A stretch of 64,000 nt of DNA from Flavipsychrobacter sp. (GTDB taxonomy: Bacteria; Bacteroidota; Bacteroidia; Chitinophagales; Chitinophagaceae), in NCBI GenBank assembly GCA_021155965.1, contig JAJNBJ010000002.1, positions 186,001 through 250,000 on the forward strand. Direction: 5' to 3'. Made by a program: the position numbers and the translations under genes. The notes under the pieces are model-generated. The model did not search any database and was not told the DNA's origin. It worked only from the letters and a program-made list of their open reading frames with translations. Shown one piece after another: positions 45,801 through 60,800 of the stretch (the first letter of the stretch is position 1; every line of letters starts with the position of its first letter).

Positions 45801-48800
45801 AGGCAATGTATAGTTAATGGCAGTATTTCCAGCAGTGAGGCTACTTACAATACCGGTCGAACCGACGGTAGCGATGGTCGGGGCGCTGCTGCTCCAGGTA
45901 CCGCCCGTACTAGAAGTAGTTAATGTTATAGTTGAGCCGGCACATACCGCCAGTGATCCGCCGATGGATGCCGGCAGAGGATTAACAGTTATGGCCTGTG
46001 TAACGAAACAACCGGTAGGCAATGTGTAAGTAATAATTGCATTTCCTGCCAGCACTCCGCCAACGACACCAGTAGCACTAACAGATGCCACACCAGCATT
46101 GCTGCTTGTCCATGACCCGCCGCTGGTAGCACTGGTTAGCGTTATTGCTGAGCCCACACACACATTGGTTGCTCCTGTAATACCCGCAGGCAACGGGTTA
46201 ACTGTAACCGGCGCTATAGCATTACAACCTGTTGATAAAGCATAGGTAATATTTGGATTTCCAGCAGCTAACCCTAAGACAACTCCCGTAGGCCCAACTG
46301 TAGCAAGACTTGTGCTACTGCTGCTCCAGGTGCCACCACCTGGGCTGGAAGCCAATGCAGTTGTGCTGCCAACACAGACACTTCTCGTACCTATTATTGG
46401 CGTAGGAACCGGGTTAACCGTCGCAGTCACCGTTACAAAACAACCTGTTGGCAGCGTATAACTAATAACCGGATTACCTGCAGCAACACCAACAACATCT
46501 CCAGATACAATTCCCACAGTCGCGAGACCGGTATTACTGCTGCTCCAGGTACCACCCGGAGTGGTTTGCGTGAGCGTTACTATAGAGCCGATGCATACTA
46601 CCGGAGTACCGGTAATTGCAGCCGGGTTCGGGTTGACCGTTATGATCGCGATAGCCCTGCATCCTGTTGATAATGTATAAGAAATAAGGGGATTACCCGC
46701 GCCTGCGCCTGTAACGACACCGGTACCTGATATAACCGTAGCCAGACTTGTGCTGCTACTGGTCCAGCTACCACCGGACGGTGTGCTGTTCAGTGTAGTC
46801 TGGGCGCCAACACATATGGTCATTGTTCCCGTTACAGGCGTAGGCACCGGGTTAACGGTAATTACTGTCGTTGCCATACATCCTGTGGACAATGCATAAG
46901 TTATAGTAGGATTGCCCACCGCAAGACCGGTGACAAGACCCAAACCACTTACGGTTGCCATGGAAGGATTACTGCTGATCCAGGAGCCGGCGGTTGGTGA
47001 TGAGCTAAGTGTTACTGTGGACCCAACACATACGTTAGTTGTACCAGCTATTGATGATGGGACCGGGTTGACAGTTACCACCGCTGTTGCCATACAACCT
47101 GTAGGCAACATATATGTGATGACAGCAATACCTGCAGAAGCGCCTGTTACGAGACCACCTACGACTGTTGCAGCCGGGGAACTACTGCTCCATGAGCCAC
47201 CACTGGTAGTGCTTGCAAGCAGTGTAGTATTACCAATGCAAACATTTAGCGTACCGGTTATTGCTGCAGGCACCGGGTTAACGGTAATGTTCATTGCCCG
47301 CATACAACCGGTTGGTAACGTATACGTAATGTTCGGAGTACCGACAGCAACACCGGTAACCAGACCCACACCCAGGCTAACACTTGCCTGTAATGGGTTG
47401 CTACTACTCCATGTACCGCTTAACGGACTTGATGTTAATGTTATGGCTGACCCAATGCACACAGTTGATGGACCGGTCAGAACAGACGGCAGTGGGTTAA
47501 CCGTTACTACTACCGACGAAGTGCAACCTGTTGGTAATGTATAGATAATTGATGGATTGCCTGCGGCTACTCCTGTAACCAGACCTGAAGTCGAATTCAC
47601 AGTAGCCAGGCTCATGTCACTGCTGATCCACGTACCACCTGGCGAGCTGTTGGTTAACGTTGTAGTTGAACCAACACATACGGTCAACACGCCGGTAGGC
47701 ATCGAAGGCAACGGATTTACAGTAAATGGCAATATTGCAAAACAACCTGTAGACAATGTGTACGAGATGGTAGCTGTGCCTGCAGTAAGACCAGTAACAA
47801 CACCTGTTGATCCGGCGAAAGCAACCGACGGGATAGTGCTGCTCCATGTACCACCTGTAGTGCCATTAGTAAGCGTAGTTGAAAGCCCTACACAAACGCT
47901 GGAAGCACCCGAAATAGGTACCGGAGTTGTATTAACTGTCAGCACGGCAGTCCTCATACAGCCCGTTGGCAATGTATAACTGATAACTGTAATCCCCTGT
48001 GTGATGCCGGAAGCAATGCCGCTTGATGACCCGATACTCCCAACTGCTATGTTGCTGCTGGTCCATACACCACCACTTGTAGTACTGGACAACGTTGTTG
48101 TTGCACCAACACAAACCGTCAGTGCACCTGTTATCGTCGCAGGCAGCGGGTTAATAGTGATCACTGTAGTTACAAAGCAACCAGTAGACAGCATATAAGT
48201 AATCACTGATGTACCTGCAGCTATTCCTATAGCAACGCCGGTAGATCCTATCGTTGCTATGGTTGTGCTACCGCTGCTCCACACCCCACCTGCTGTTGTG
48301 TTTGTCAAGGTTATTGCGGACCCTACGCACACAGCACCAGCACCACCAATAGCAGCCGGCAGAGGGTTAACTGTAATAGCTTTTGTAACAAAACAGCCTG
48401 TTGCTAAAGTATAGGTAATGGTTGCGGTCCCGGCAGTATTGCCACTAACAACACCTGACGCCGAGCCAACAGAAGCCACGGCAGCGTTACTGCTTGTCCA
48501 GCTGCCGCCTGTCACCGAATTAGTATAAGTAGTGGCACTACCTACACACACTGTTGATGCACCTGATATTGCTGCTGGCAAGGGATTAACAGTAAATGAA
48601 ACTGAAACAGCGCATCCGGTCGCCAACATATACTTGATCGTTGCAGTTCCACCTGAAATACCGGTAACTAATCCGCTGGTGGAATTCACAACAGCTACCG
48701 AAGGGTTTGCACTGATCCACATACCACCAGATGGTGTGGACGATAATGTAGTTGTCGAGCCAGCACACACGGAAGTACTACCAGTAATCGCAGATGGGGT

Positions 48801-51800
48801 TATATTAACGGTCATTACAACTGTACGTAAACACCCCGTAGACAAGGCATAAGTGATCACAGGATTACCAACAGCAACACCTGTAACTGTTCCTGTCATA
48901 GAACCGACCGTAGCCAGCGACAGATTGCTGCTGGTCCATGTACCGCCAGGTGTCAGATCGTATAGTGTGGTCATTGATCCAACACATACTACCGGGATAC
49001 CACCTATTGCTGCAGGTATGGTATTCACGGTAAGGATCTTTGTAGTGTAACAGCCAGTAGATAATGTATAAGTAATAGTAGCTGTACCTGCAGTAACGCC
49101 AGTCACGACACCTGTCGAGCCAACAAACGCAATGCCGATTGCACTGCTGCTCCATGTACCACCTGTAGTTGATGAACTTAAAGCTGTGGTATTACCCATA
49201 CATACCACCGCTGTACCAGTAATTGGGGCCGGCAAAGGATTAACTGTAAAGCCAGTTGTTGTCCAGCAGCCAGTTGGCAGCGTATAACTTATAGTAGTAA
49301 CGCCTGCCGCTGCCCCCATGATCAGGCCTGTTGGCCATGCCACTGCTACCGACGGCATGCTGCTTGTCCATGCTCCACCAGGTGTAGCACTGCTAAGAGT
49401 AGAAGAATTCATCGGGCATACTGCCAATGTGCCCGTGATGGCAGCAGGCAACGGATTAACAGTAATTACTTTTGTCATTATACAACCAGTAGGTAATGTA
49501 TAGGTAATGGTTGTAACACCCGGTGCAAGTCCGCTAACATTACCTGAGCCAGTTCCCATGCTTGCTACTGTAGGATTACTGCTGCTCCAGGTGCCGCCTG
49601 TGGGACTTGATACCAATGTTATGGTTGACGCAACGCATACCGTTGAGCCACCGGTTATAGTGGCCGGCAGCGGATTGACGGTGATCGCCAATGTAGCTGT
49701 ACAACCTGTAGGTAATGTATAAACTATATTAGCGTTTCCGGCAACAACGCCTGTAACTACGCCTGAAGAACTTCCCACTACAGCAATACTTGTATTACTG
49801 CTGCTCCACGTGCCGCCTGCTGTGGCATTTGTAAGTGCGGTAGTTAACCCAACGCAAACAGTGGCAGTACCACCTATTGCAGCAGGTAATGGATTAATTG
49901 TAACGATACGTGTTGCCGCGCAACCTACGCCCGGCGTAATATAATTTATTGTTGTAGTTCCCGGCGTTAGTCCAATTACCAAACCTGTTGTTGAGCCGAT
50001 CGTCGCAACAGCAGGTGTACTGCTGCTCCACGTGCCACCTGAAGTTGTACTACTTAAAGTTGTGGTCGCTGTACTGCAAACGGCAAATGTGCCTGTTATC
50101 GCAGCTACAGCCGGGTTCACAGTAACAACCTGAGTAGCCCAGCAACCTGCCCCAGCTACACTATAGCTTATCGTAGCAGTGCCTGCCGCCATTGCAGTAA
50201 GTGTACCGCTGGATGACCCGATCATTGCAACCGATGTATTGCTGCTGCTCCAGGTACCACCCGGTGTGGCATCACTCAACGTCGTGCTGCCTGCGGGGCA
50301 CAGCAGGAATGAACCTGTAATTGCTGCCGGCACAGTATTAACTGTAACCGTAGCCGTAGCAAAGCAACCTGTACTTATAGTATAAGTGATCACGGCAGTG
50401 CCGGTCGCGAGCCCGGAAACAAGTCCTGTAGATCCCCCGACACTTGCTACCGATGGGTTACCGCTGGTCCACGTGCCGCCACCGGGAGTGCTGGTAAACG
50501 TTGCAGAACCGCCTATACACAAAGTTGTTGTGCCGGAAATGGCCGATGGGTTTGGATTCACCGTAATTGCTTTTACGGCACGGCATCCTGTAGAAAACCC
50601 ATAAGTAATAGTTGCAGTTCCTGAAGAAACAGCGTTAACTCCCCCACCCGCAGAAACAGTGGCGACCGAAGTACTACTAGTGCTCCAGGTACCACCACCA
50701 GGGGTTGCGGTCAATGTTGCGGTATTACCCACACAGTAAACAGACGTGCCGGAAATAGATGACGGAGTTGTATTTATCGTCAGGGTAACAGATACAGAAC
50801 AACCTGTTGGCAGGGTATAGACAATATTGGTCGTTCCTGCCACCAGTGCATTTACAAGACCTGTAGACGGCCCTATTGTTGCAACAGCCGGGTTGCTGCT
50901 GCTCCATGTACCACCACCAGGCGAACTTGTCAACGTAGTTGATCCACCTTCACAAAGAGCTGTAGTACCGCTTATCGCTGCCGGCAATGGATTAATAGTT
51001 ATTACACGGGTAATAAAGCATCCAGTTGTCAGTGTGTAAGTGGCCGTAGGATTTCCCGCAGCAAGGCCGGTTACTGTACCTAGTACAGGAACAACATTAG
51101 CAAGTGTATAATTGCTTAAGCTCCACGTACCGCCCAATGGCGACGAGCTTAATGTGCTCGTGCTGCCTACACAAATAGCCGTTGTTCCTGTTATAGCAGA
51201 AGGCAGCGGACTGACAGTGACAGTAGTTGTGGTAAAGCAACCGGTAGACAGGCTATACGTGATGGTTGCGGTACCTGCAACGCCACTGGTTATAATTCCC
51301 GAGGTTAAGCCTATTACAGCGACAGACATATTGCTGCTGCTCCAGGTACCACCCGGTGTAGCGCAGCTTAACGTAGTTCCATTGCCTACGCACATGGTAC
51401 GTGTACCTGTTATGGCACCCGGTAATGGATTGACCGTAACCTGTGCCGCAGTATAGCAACCCGGAACAATAGTATAAGTAATATTAGATGTACCTGCCGC
51501 TATTGCTGTCACAACGCCTGTGCCAGCAATAGAGCCCACCAGTGGCGCACTGCTGCTCCAGGTGCCGCCGCTTGTTGCAGAACCCAACGCCATAAAGCCA
51601 CCTACACAGGCAGACATAGTGCCCATAATGGCAGCAGGGGCGCCGGTAACGGTCACTGTTGTTATAGTGAGGCAGCCTGTTGGCAGCGTATAAGTAATGG
51701 TAGCCGTACCTGCAATGCCGCCTGTATAGGTACCCGATGACGAGCTTATTGCCGCAACCGAAGGATTACTGCTACTCCAGACACCTCCAGCTACAGTATT

Positions 51801-54800
51801 AGCCAATGTCGCTGAACCTCCTGAACAGATATTGCTGATACCGGTTATTGTCGGCGGCAGGCCATTGATAGTTACGGTGGTAGTGACGAAACAGGATGTA
51901 CCAAGCGTATATGTAATTGTAGCAGTACCTGCTGCAACACCTGTAACAACACCAGTAGTGGCACCAATTGTAGCTACAAATGTATTGCTGCTGGTCCATG
52001 TTCCACCTGACGGCGTGGAACTCAAAGTATTAGATGCGCCGACACACATAGCCAAGGTACCAGTAATTACTGTTGGCGGCGTATTAACCGAAACTGTAGT
52101 TGTATATACAGTAGAAGTACATCCCGACGTACTAGTACCGGTGACTGTAAGTGAGTAAGTGCTGGTAACCGTAGGTGAAACAGACACAATGGCAGTTGTT
52201 GACGTAAAGCCGGAAGGTCCGGACCATGAATAACTTGTCACTCCTGTGCCACTAACCGGATTTGCATAAAGTGTAGCCGTACCGCCGAGGCATATCGGCC
52301 CACTGCTTGATGGCGCAGCTGCCGGAATTGGGTTAATCGTTACATGGGTTACAGCTGATGTTATACAACCGGATCCTGGCGTGCTGACTGTTATTATATA
52401 AGCACCTGCATTACTTGATGTAACTCCGCTCAACGATGGCGTTGCAATTGCAGATGTAAACATCGATGGGCCAACCCATGAATAAGAAATAGGGCCTGTT
52501 GCAGTAGCTGCTGCGTTAAAGTTTACAGTGCCCCCATAACATACAGGACTCGTATTTGTTGGAGTAGTCGTCGGAACAGGATTAATGGTCACTGTAGTTG
52601 TACTCCTTCCAGTGCAACCTGTCGCCGCCGATGTAACAGAAACGGTATATGTCCCGGCATTGGCCAACGTAACACTGGCTATCGCCGGGTTGGTTAATGT
52701 AGAACTAAAGCCCGGGCCACTCCATGAGTAAGATAGCGCCCCTGCCCCGGTAGCCGATGCACTGAGATTAACAAACCCTCCGATACATAACGGACTGCTG
52801 TTGCCAATCGTTATAACCGGTAATGCTGTCACAGTCAGCGATTTTGTTGTAAAACATGCTGTTGCCGGTGATGTATATGTGATCACTGCAACACCTCCTG
52901 ATACCCCAGTAATAACACCTGTTGACGAGCCAATTGTTGCAACACTTAAATCGCTGCTGCTCCATACACCTCCCGTGGTTGCGCTTGCAAAGGTCGTATT
53001 ACTGGCGGCACATATAGATGTTGTCCCGGTTATTGTTGCAGGTAATGGATTTATTGTTACAGTAATAGTTTTGTAACAGCCACCAGGCATTGTGTAGCTG
53101 ATAACTGATGTACCTGCTGTAACACCTGTAACAACACCGCTGGTTGAATTAACTGATGCGTTACTGTTGCTGCTGCTCCAAATACCACCGGGAGTTGCAT
53201 TCTCCAACGTTGCAGTAGACCCGACACATACAGCCACTGTAGTAGTTATGTCTACTTTCCTGACGCGCTGATTAATATAATCCACAACATATAGGTTACC
53301 GGCAGGATCTACCGATACATTTATTGGCTGATACAATGTTGCCGAAGAAGCCGGGCCACCATCGCCGCCAAAACCAAAGGAACCGTTTCCTGATACTGTG
53401 CTGATGATGCCTGACGCATTTACTTTGCGGATACGGCTATTCCCGAGATCTGCTATATATACTGAGCCTGTAACATCAGTGGTTACCCCGTACGGCGCGT
53501 TTAGTCCTGCGGCTGTAGCAGGGCCGCCATCGCCAAAGAAAGCACTGCTGCCATTACCTGCCACAGTGGTAATGATACCAGAAGTATTAACCTTACGGAT
53601 GCGATGATTGTTTAAATCAGCTATATATAAGTTACCGGCAGCATCCACCGCCATTTCCTGAGGATAATACAAAGTTGCAGCAGTTGCAGAGCCACCATCG
53701 CCGCCGTAACCAACGCTACCATTTCCTGCCACGGTAGAAATAACACCCGAAGTATTAACTTTTCGTATCCGGCTGTTACTGTTATCAGCAATGTACAGAT
53801 TTCCTATAGCGTCAACAGTAACACCCATGGGATAATATAGATTTGCGTTTGTTGCCGGACCTCCATCACCGAAGAAACCAATACCGCCATTACCGACTAT
53901 CGTAGTAATGATACCAGATGTATTTACTCTACGAATACGATGATTACCCTGATCGGATATATATACGTTACCAAATCCGTCAACAGCCACGCCATATATA
54001 CCATTAAATGTGGCTGAAGTAGCTGGCCCACCATCGCCACTAAACCCGCCGCCGCCGGTGCCTGCAAATGTGGTAATAATGCCTGACGAGCTTACCCTGC
54101 GGACGCGGTTATTGCCCGGATCTGCGATATACCTGTTGCCGCTTGCATCAATAGCAACAGCACGGGGATAATTCAATGAACTGGAAGTAGCAGCAACTCC
54201 GTCGCCGCTGTAGCCCGCACCACCATTGCCTGCAATAGTACTGATATTTGTTATAGTCCCACTGCCTCCACTAGTGATATAAGATGGGCTCGGATTAACT
54301 GTTACAGCTATTGTAGCCGAAGCAACGCAACCTGCCGAACTGGTTCCTGTTACGGAATAAATAGTAGTAATAAAAGGTGTTGCTGTTGTGGTCGCGCAGG
54401 TATTGCAACTCAATGATGCAGACGGGGACCATGAATAGGTTGTGGCTCCGCTTACAGTTAGTGTTGCAGATGCACCCACACAAAGTGTAGTATTAGGGCT
54501 TGTGGTCAATGTTGGTGTTGCATTCACAGTTACTACTGTAGTTGCATAACAGCCTGCCGGAAGTGTATAACTAACAACCGATGTTCCCGCCGATATACCG
54601 GTAACTACTCCTGTAGAGCCTACAGAAACATTACTGTTGCTACTGCTCCATGTGCCGCCCGGAGTAGGATCACTTAAGGTCACAGTTTGACCGGTACAAA
54701 CGGTCACACTGGCGTTCAGGCTGACCTTACGAATACGGTGATTATTATAATCAACCACATAAAGATTTCCAGCCGGGTCAACACACGTATTTATCGGGGA

Positions 54801-57800
54801 GTAAAGTGTTGCCGCGGATGCAGGCGCACCATCGCCGCTAAAACCGGCGCCACCTGTGCCTGCAATAGTGCTGATCATACCCGTTGCATCTACTTTGCGG
54901 ATACGATGATTGTCAATATCAGCAATATACAGGTTACCTGCAGCATCAGCTGCTATACCAATCGGAGTACGGAAGGTAGCTGCCGTTGCAGGGCCACCGT
55001 CTCCTGAGAAATTATAAGTTCCTGTACCTGCAACAGTGGTTATGATACCAGATGTGTTCACCTTACGGACACGCTGATTATTCAAATCAGCAACATACAC
55101 GTTACCTAAAGCATCAACCGCTACGTTTTGGGGATAGTATAAGGTTGCAATGGTAGCCGGACCGCCATCACCACCAAAACCAGCACTACCATTTCCCGCA
55201 ACAGTGCTAATTATACCGGACGTATTAACCTTTCGGATACGACTATTACTATTATCTGCAATGTATAAGTTTCCTGTAGCGTCTATAGCAACACCGATAG
55301 GATAATAAAGAGAAGTAGAGGTAGCAGGTACTCCATCTCCGCCAAATCCAGATCCTCCATTACCAGCTACAGTACTGATTATTCCCGATGTATTTATTTT
55401 GCGGATCCGGTGATTGCTCTGATCTGCTACGTAAACATTACCACTGCCATCTACGGCTACACCAAGCACACCACTAAATGTAGCTGCGGTAGCCGGCCCA
55501 CCATCGCCACCGAATCCGCCACCTCCGGTACCTGCAAAAGTGGTAATAATTCCCGTTGGGCTCACCTTGCGCACACGATTATTGCTTTGATCTGCGATAT
55601 AGGCATTACCTGCTGCATCTACAGCCACAGCACGCGGATAATATAGCGTAGTTGAAGTAGCAGCTATTCCATCGCCGCTATACCCTGCACCGCCATTGCC
55701 TGCGATAGTGCTGATGTTGCCAACCGTACCACCCCCACCGCCTGTTATGGGCAATGGTGTCGGGTTAACAGTGACAACAGTTGTATTATAACAACCCGTT
55801 GCAGGCAGCGTATAACTGACAGTTGACGTGCCGGCGAGCATACCGGTAACCACTCCCGTACTTGCATGCACACTTGCATTACTGTTACTGCTGCTCCATA
55901 CCCCACCCGACGGCGTGGAATTAAGCGACGTTGTAAAGGTAGCGCAAACCACGGTTGTGCCCGTGATAGCCGTTGGTGTCTGGTTAACGGTTACTACCGT
56001 AGTACGGTAACAACCTGCGGGTAACATATAAGTAATTGTAGCTGTACCGGCTGTTACACCTGTTACAACACCGGTAGCCGAATTTATAGTCGCATTACTA
56101 TTACTACTGCTCCATACACCACCTGGTGTCAGATCTGATAGACTCACAGTTGCGCCTTCGCAGACAGTTACATTGGCAGTATGGTTGATTTTACGCACAC
56201 GGTGGCCATCATGTTCGGTTACATACAGATTACCCACAGCGTCAAGTGCAGTATGTATTGGAGAATACAACGTGGCTGCAGATGCAGGGCCGCCATCACC
56301 GGTTGAACTTGTGCTACCATTACCGGAAATTGTTGTGATAATACCTGATGTACTCACTTTTCGTACACGCCTGTTTCCAAGGTCAGCAATGTATATAGAC
56401 CCCGTCGCGTCGACAGCTACGCCATCTGGCGCACTGAGCATTGCAGATGTTGCCGGCCCACCATCCCCACTGAACCCACCGCTGCCATTGCCTGCAACGG
56501 TTGTTATTATACCTGATGTACTTACCTTGCGGACACGAGCAAGATTCACCTCCGCTATGTATAAATTGCCGGTTGCGTCAACAGTGATTTGCTCAGAGTA
56601 ATAGACACTCGCATTGGTTGCCGGGCCACCATCGCCACTAAACCCTGCGCCGCCATTACCTGCCACTGTTGTTATTACCCCGGAAGTGCTTACTTTACGT
56701 ACGCGCTGATTTTCCCTGTCCATTATATACAGGTTCCCGCTTACGTCCGTAGCCACACCCCAGGGATAGCGCAAACTGGCCGCTGTGGCCTGGCCGCCAT
56801 CACCTGCAAAAGTACCACTGCCATTGCCAGCCACAGTGGAGATAATTCCGGAAGTATTTACCTTACGTATCCGATGGTTTCCATGGTCAGTTATATACAC
56901 ATTCCCTGCTCCATCAGCGGCTACACCAAAAATTGTGTTGAATGTGGCTGCCGTTGCCGGGCCACCATCGCCACTGAAACCACCTCCGCCGGTACCGGCA
57001 AAAGTCGTCATAATACCGGACGGGCTCACTTTGCGAACACGGTTATTGCTCTGATCCGCAATATAAATATTGCCTGCGGCGTCAACTGCAGTAGCACGGG
57101 GGTAATATATCCTGGTTGAAGTAGCAGGCACACCATCGCCGGTGTAGCCAGCAGTTCCATTACCAGCGACAGTATTGATGTTGCCAACTGCACTGCCACC
57201 ACTGCTGCTTGTTATCGGCAATGGAGTAGGATTAACAGTTACTGCCATTGCGCTATAACAACCTGTGGCGGGTATGGTATAGCTGACTGTGGAAGTACCT
57301 GCAGCAATACCCGTCACTGCACCCACAGTTCCACTTACCGCTACATTGCCGTTGCTGCTGCTCCATACACCGCCCGATGGCGTGCAATTAAGTGTTGTAG
57401 TAAAGGTCTCACATATTACCGTTGAGCCTGTAATGGCTGCCGGTGTGGGGTTTACGGTAACTTCAGTAGTCCTGTAGCAGCCCGCAGGCAACATATAGGT
57501 AATAGTGGCCGTGCCGGCTGTTACACCTGTTACAGCACCTGTAGTTGAGTTGATGGTAGCATTACTGTTGCTGCTGCTCCATACGCCACCGGGCGTTGCA
57601 TCTGATAAAGGCACTGTGGCCCCTTCGCAAACCGTTACATTAGCGCTAAGGTTTATCTTGCGCACACGCTGACCACTTTCTTCGGTCACATACAGATTGC
57701 CTTGAAGGTCTAAAGCCGTATGTATTGGAGAATATAGCAAAGCTGCTGACGCAGGTCCGCCATCACCGCCATAACTTGCTGTTCCATTGCCGGCAATAGT

Positions 57801-60800
57801 AGTAATAATACCAGATGCATCTACTTTACGGATGCGATGGCTTCCAATATCAGCAATATACATGGACCCGGTCGCATCAACAGCCACACTAAACGGCGTG
57901 TTGAACCTTGCAGCAGTAGCAGGACCACCATCACCGAAGAACCCACTGCTGCCACTACCGGCTACAGTACTAATGATACCGGATGTATTCACTTTGCGTA
58001 TCCGTTGGTTATTCAGATCGGCTATATACAGGTTGCCAATAGCATCCACTGTCATTTGCTGGGGGTAGTACAGGGTTGCAGCAGTAGCGGGACCGCCATC
58101 ACCTCCATAGCCGCCACCGCCATTACCGGCAACAGTACTAATGATACCCGAGGTGTTCACTTTGCGGATGCGCGAATTGTTGTTATCAACAATATACAGG
58201 TTCCCGGTAGCATCGGTAGCCAGACCCATAGGATAATAGAGGTTAGCTGAAGTAGCAGGACCACCATCGCCGCCAAACCCGCCGCCGCCATTGCCTGCAA
58301 ACGTGCTGATAATACCCGAGGTATTCACCTTACGGATACGGTGGTTACTTTGGTCGCCGATATAAACGTTACCTGCGGCATCCACTGCCACGCCATATAT
58401 ACCGTTAAATGTTGCAGCTGTTGCAGGGCCGCCATCACCGCTGAAGCCACCGCTGCCCGTACCTGCGAATGTGGTCATAATGCCCGAGGGGCTTACTTTA
58501 CGCACGCGCTGATTGCCTGGATCTGCGATATAGACATTGCCTGCAGCATCCACTGCTGAGGCGCGGGGATAATTTAACCTGGTTGAAGTAGCAGGCACGC
58601 CATCGCCGGTATAACCATTGCTTCCGTTGCCGGCAATAGAATTGATGTTACCAACTGCACTGCCACCACTGCTGCTTGTTATGGGCAATGGAGTAGGATT
58701 AACAGTTACTGCCATTGCGCTATAACAACCTGTGGCTGGCATTGTATAGCTGACAGTTGACGTGCCTGCGGCAATACCCGTCACTGCACCCACAGTTCCG
58801 TTTACCGCTACATTCCCGTTACTGCTGCTCCATATCCCACCCGACGGTGTGCAGTTAAGTGTGGTTGTAAAGGTCTCGCACAACACATTTGAACCTGTTA
58901 TAGCCGCCGGCGTCTGGTTTACCGTAACTTCCGTAGTTCTGTAGCACCCAGCGGGCAACATATAAGTAATGGTAGCTGTGCCGGCTGTTACACCTGTTAC
59001 AGCGCCTGTAGTTGAGTTGATGGTCGCATTGCTGTTGCTGCTGCTCCATATACCACCGGGCGTAGCATCTGATAGCGCTACTGTAGCCCCTTCACATACG
59101 GCGACATTGGCACTCAAATTGATCTTGCGTACACGCTGGCCATCTGCTTCAGTCACATATAGGTTACCGGAAATATCTATAGAAGCATGTATCGGATAAT
59201 ATAGCAAAGCTGCGGATGCAGGACCACCGTCGCCGCCATAACCCGCGCTGCCGTTGCCGGCAATAGTACTGATGATGCCTGATGCATCTACTTTACGGAT
59301 GCGATGGTTTCCATAATCTGCGATGTACATTGCGCCGCCGACATCAACTGCTACACTAAATGGCGTATTGAACCTTGCCGCTGTAGCAGGGCCTCCGTCG
59401 CCGAAGAACCCACCGCTGCCACTACCGGCTACTGTAGTAATGATACCTGACGTATTCACCTTGCGGATACGCTGGTTGTTCAAATCGGCTATATACAGGT
59501 TGCCAATAGCATCAACAGCCATTTGCTGGGGGTAGTAAATACTAGCTGAAGTAGCCGGGCCACCATCCCCACCATAACCTCCGCCTCCATTTCCAACCAC
59601 CGTACTGATAATACCTGATGTATTTACTTTACGGATACGGTGGTTTTGCTGATCTACGATAAATACATTGCCAGTAGCATCTGTGACCACTCCCATAGGG
59701 TAATACAAATTAGCTGCGGTAGCAGCACCGCCATCGCCGCCAAACCCACCGCCACCATTACCCGCAAAGGTGCTTATGATTCCCGATGGATTTACCTTGC
59801 GGATACGGTGGTTCCCGTAATCAGAAATATATACGTTACCTGCTGCGTCTGTTGCTACACCAAACATGTTACTAAATGTTGCCGCGGTGGCAGAGCCGCC
59901 ATCGCCGCTGAAACCACCACTTCCTGTACCTGCGAAAGTGGTAATAATGCCCGCGGGGCTAACCTTGCGCACACGGTTATTGCTAAGATCTGCGATATAG
60001 GTATTGCCTGCCGCGTCTACAGCCGTAGCGCGGGGATAATATAACCTGGTTGACGTTGCCGGAACACCGTCACCGGTATAGCCTGCGCTGCCGTTGCCTG
60101 CAATAGAATTGATGATACCAACTGCACTGCCACCACTGCTGCTTGTTATCGGCAATGGAGTAGGATTAACAGTTACTGCCATTATGCTATAACAACCTGT
60201 GGCGGGTATTGTATAACTGACAGTTGACGTGCCTGCGGCAATACCCGTCACTGCACCCACAGTGCCACTTACCGCTACATTGCCGTTACTGCTGCTCCAT
60301 ACACCACCTGACGGTGTGCAATTCAAAGTTGTGGTAAAGGTCTCGCACAACACATTTGAACCTGTTATAGCTGCCGGTGTCTGATTTATGGTTACCACCG
60401 TTGTGCGGTAACATCCCGCAGGCAACATATAGGTAATAGTGGCCGTGCCAGCTGTTACACCTGTTACTGCACCTGTAGTTGAGTTGATGGTAGCATTGCT
60501 GTTGCTGCTGCTCCATACACCTCCGGGGGTAATATCAGATAATGTTATAGTAGCCCCTTCACAAACGGCGGCAATGCTGTTGATTTCTATCTTACGGATA
60601 CGATGATTATAATAATCAGTAACATATAGATTTCCTGAAAAATCCAAAAACAGATGTGACGGATGAAATAAAATACTGGCTGACGCAGGAACACCATTGC
60701 CACTAAAACTACCGCTGCCATTCCCTGCAATAGTGCTGATAATCCCTGATGCAGTTACTTTACGGATACGATGATTATTGTGATCAGCAATATACATTGT

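Noticed and set aside
43642-49722. Many plus-strand open frames of 65-145 codons at ~213-bp intervals inside the Ig arrays
   Set aside because: They are antisense shadows that recur because the minus-strand repeat recurs in phase. Their low-complexity Val/Pro/Leu composition is the complement of the Gly/Thr/Ser repeat codons, and they lack start context.
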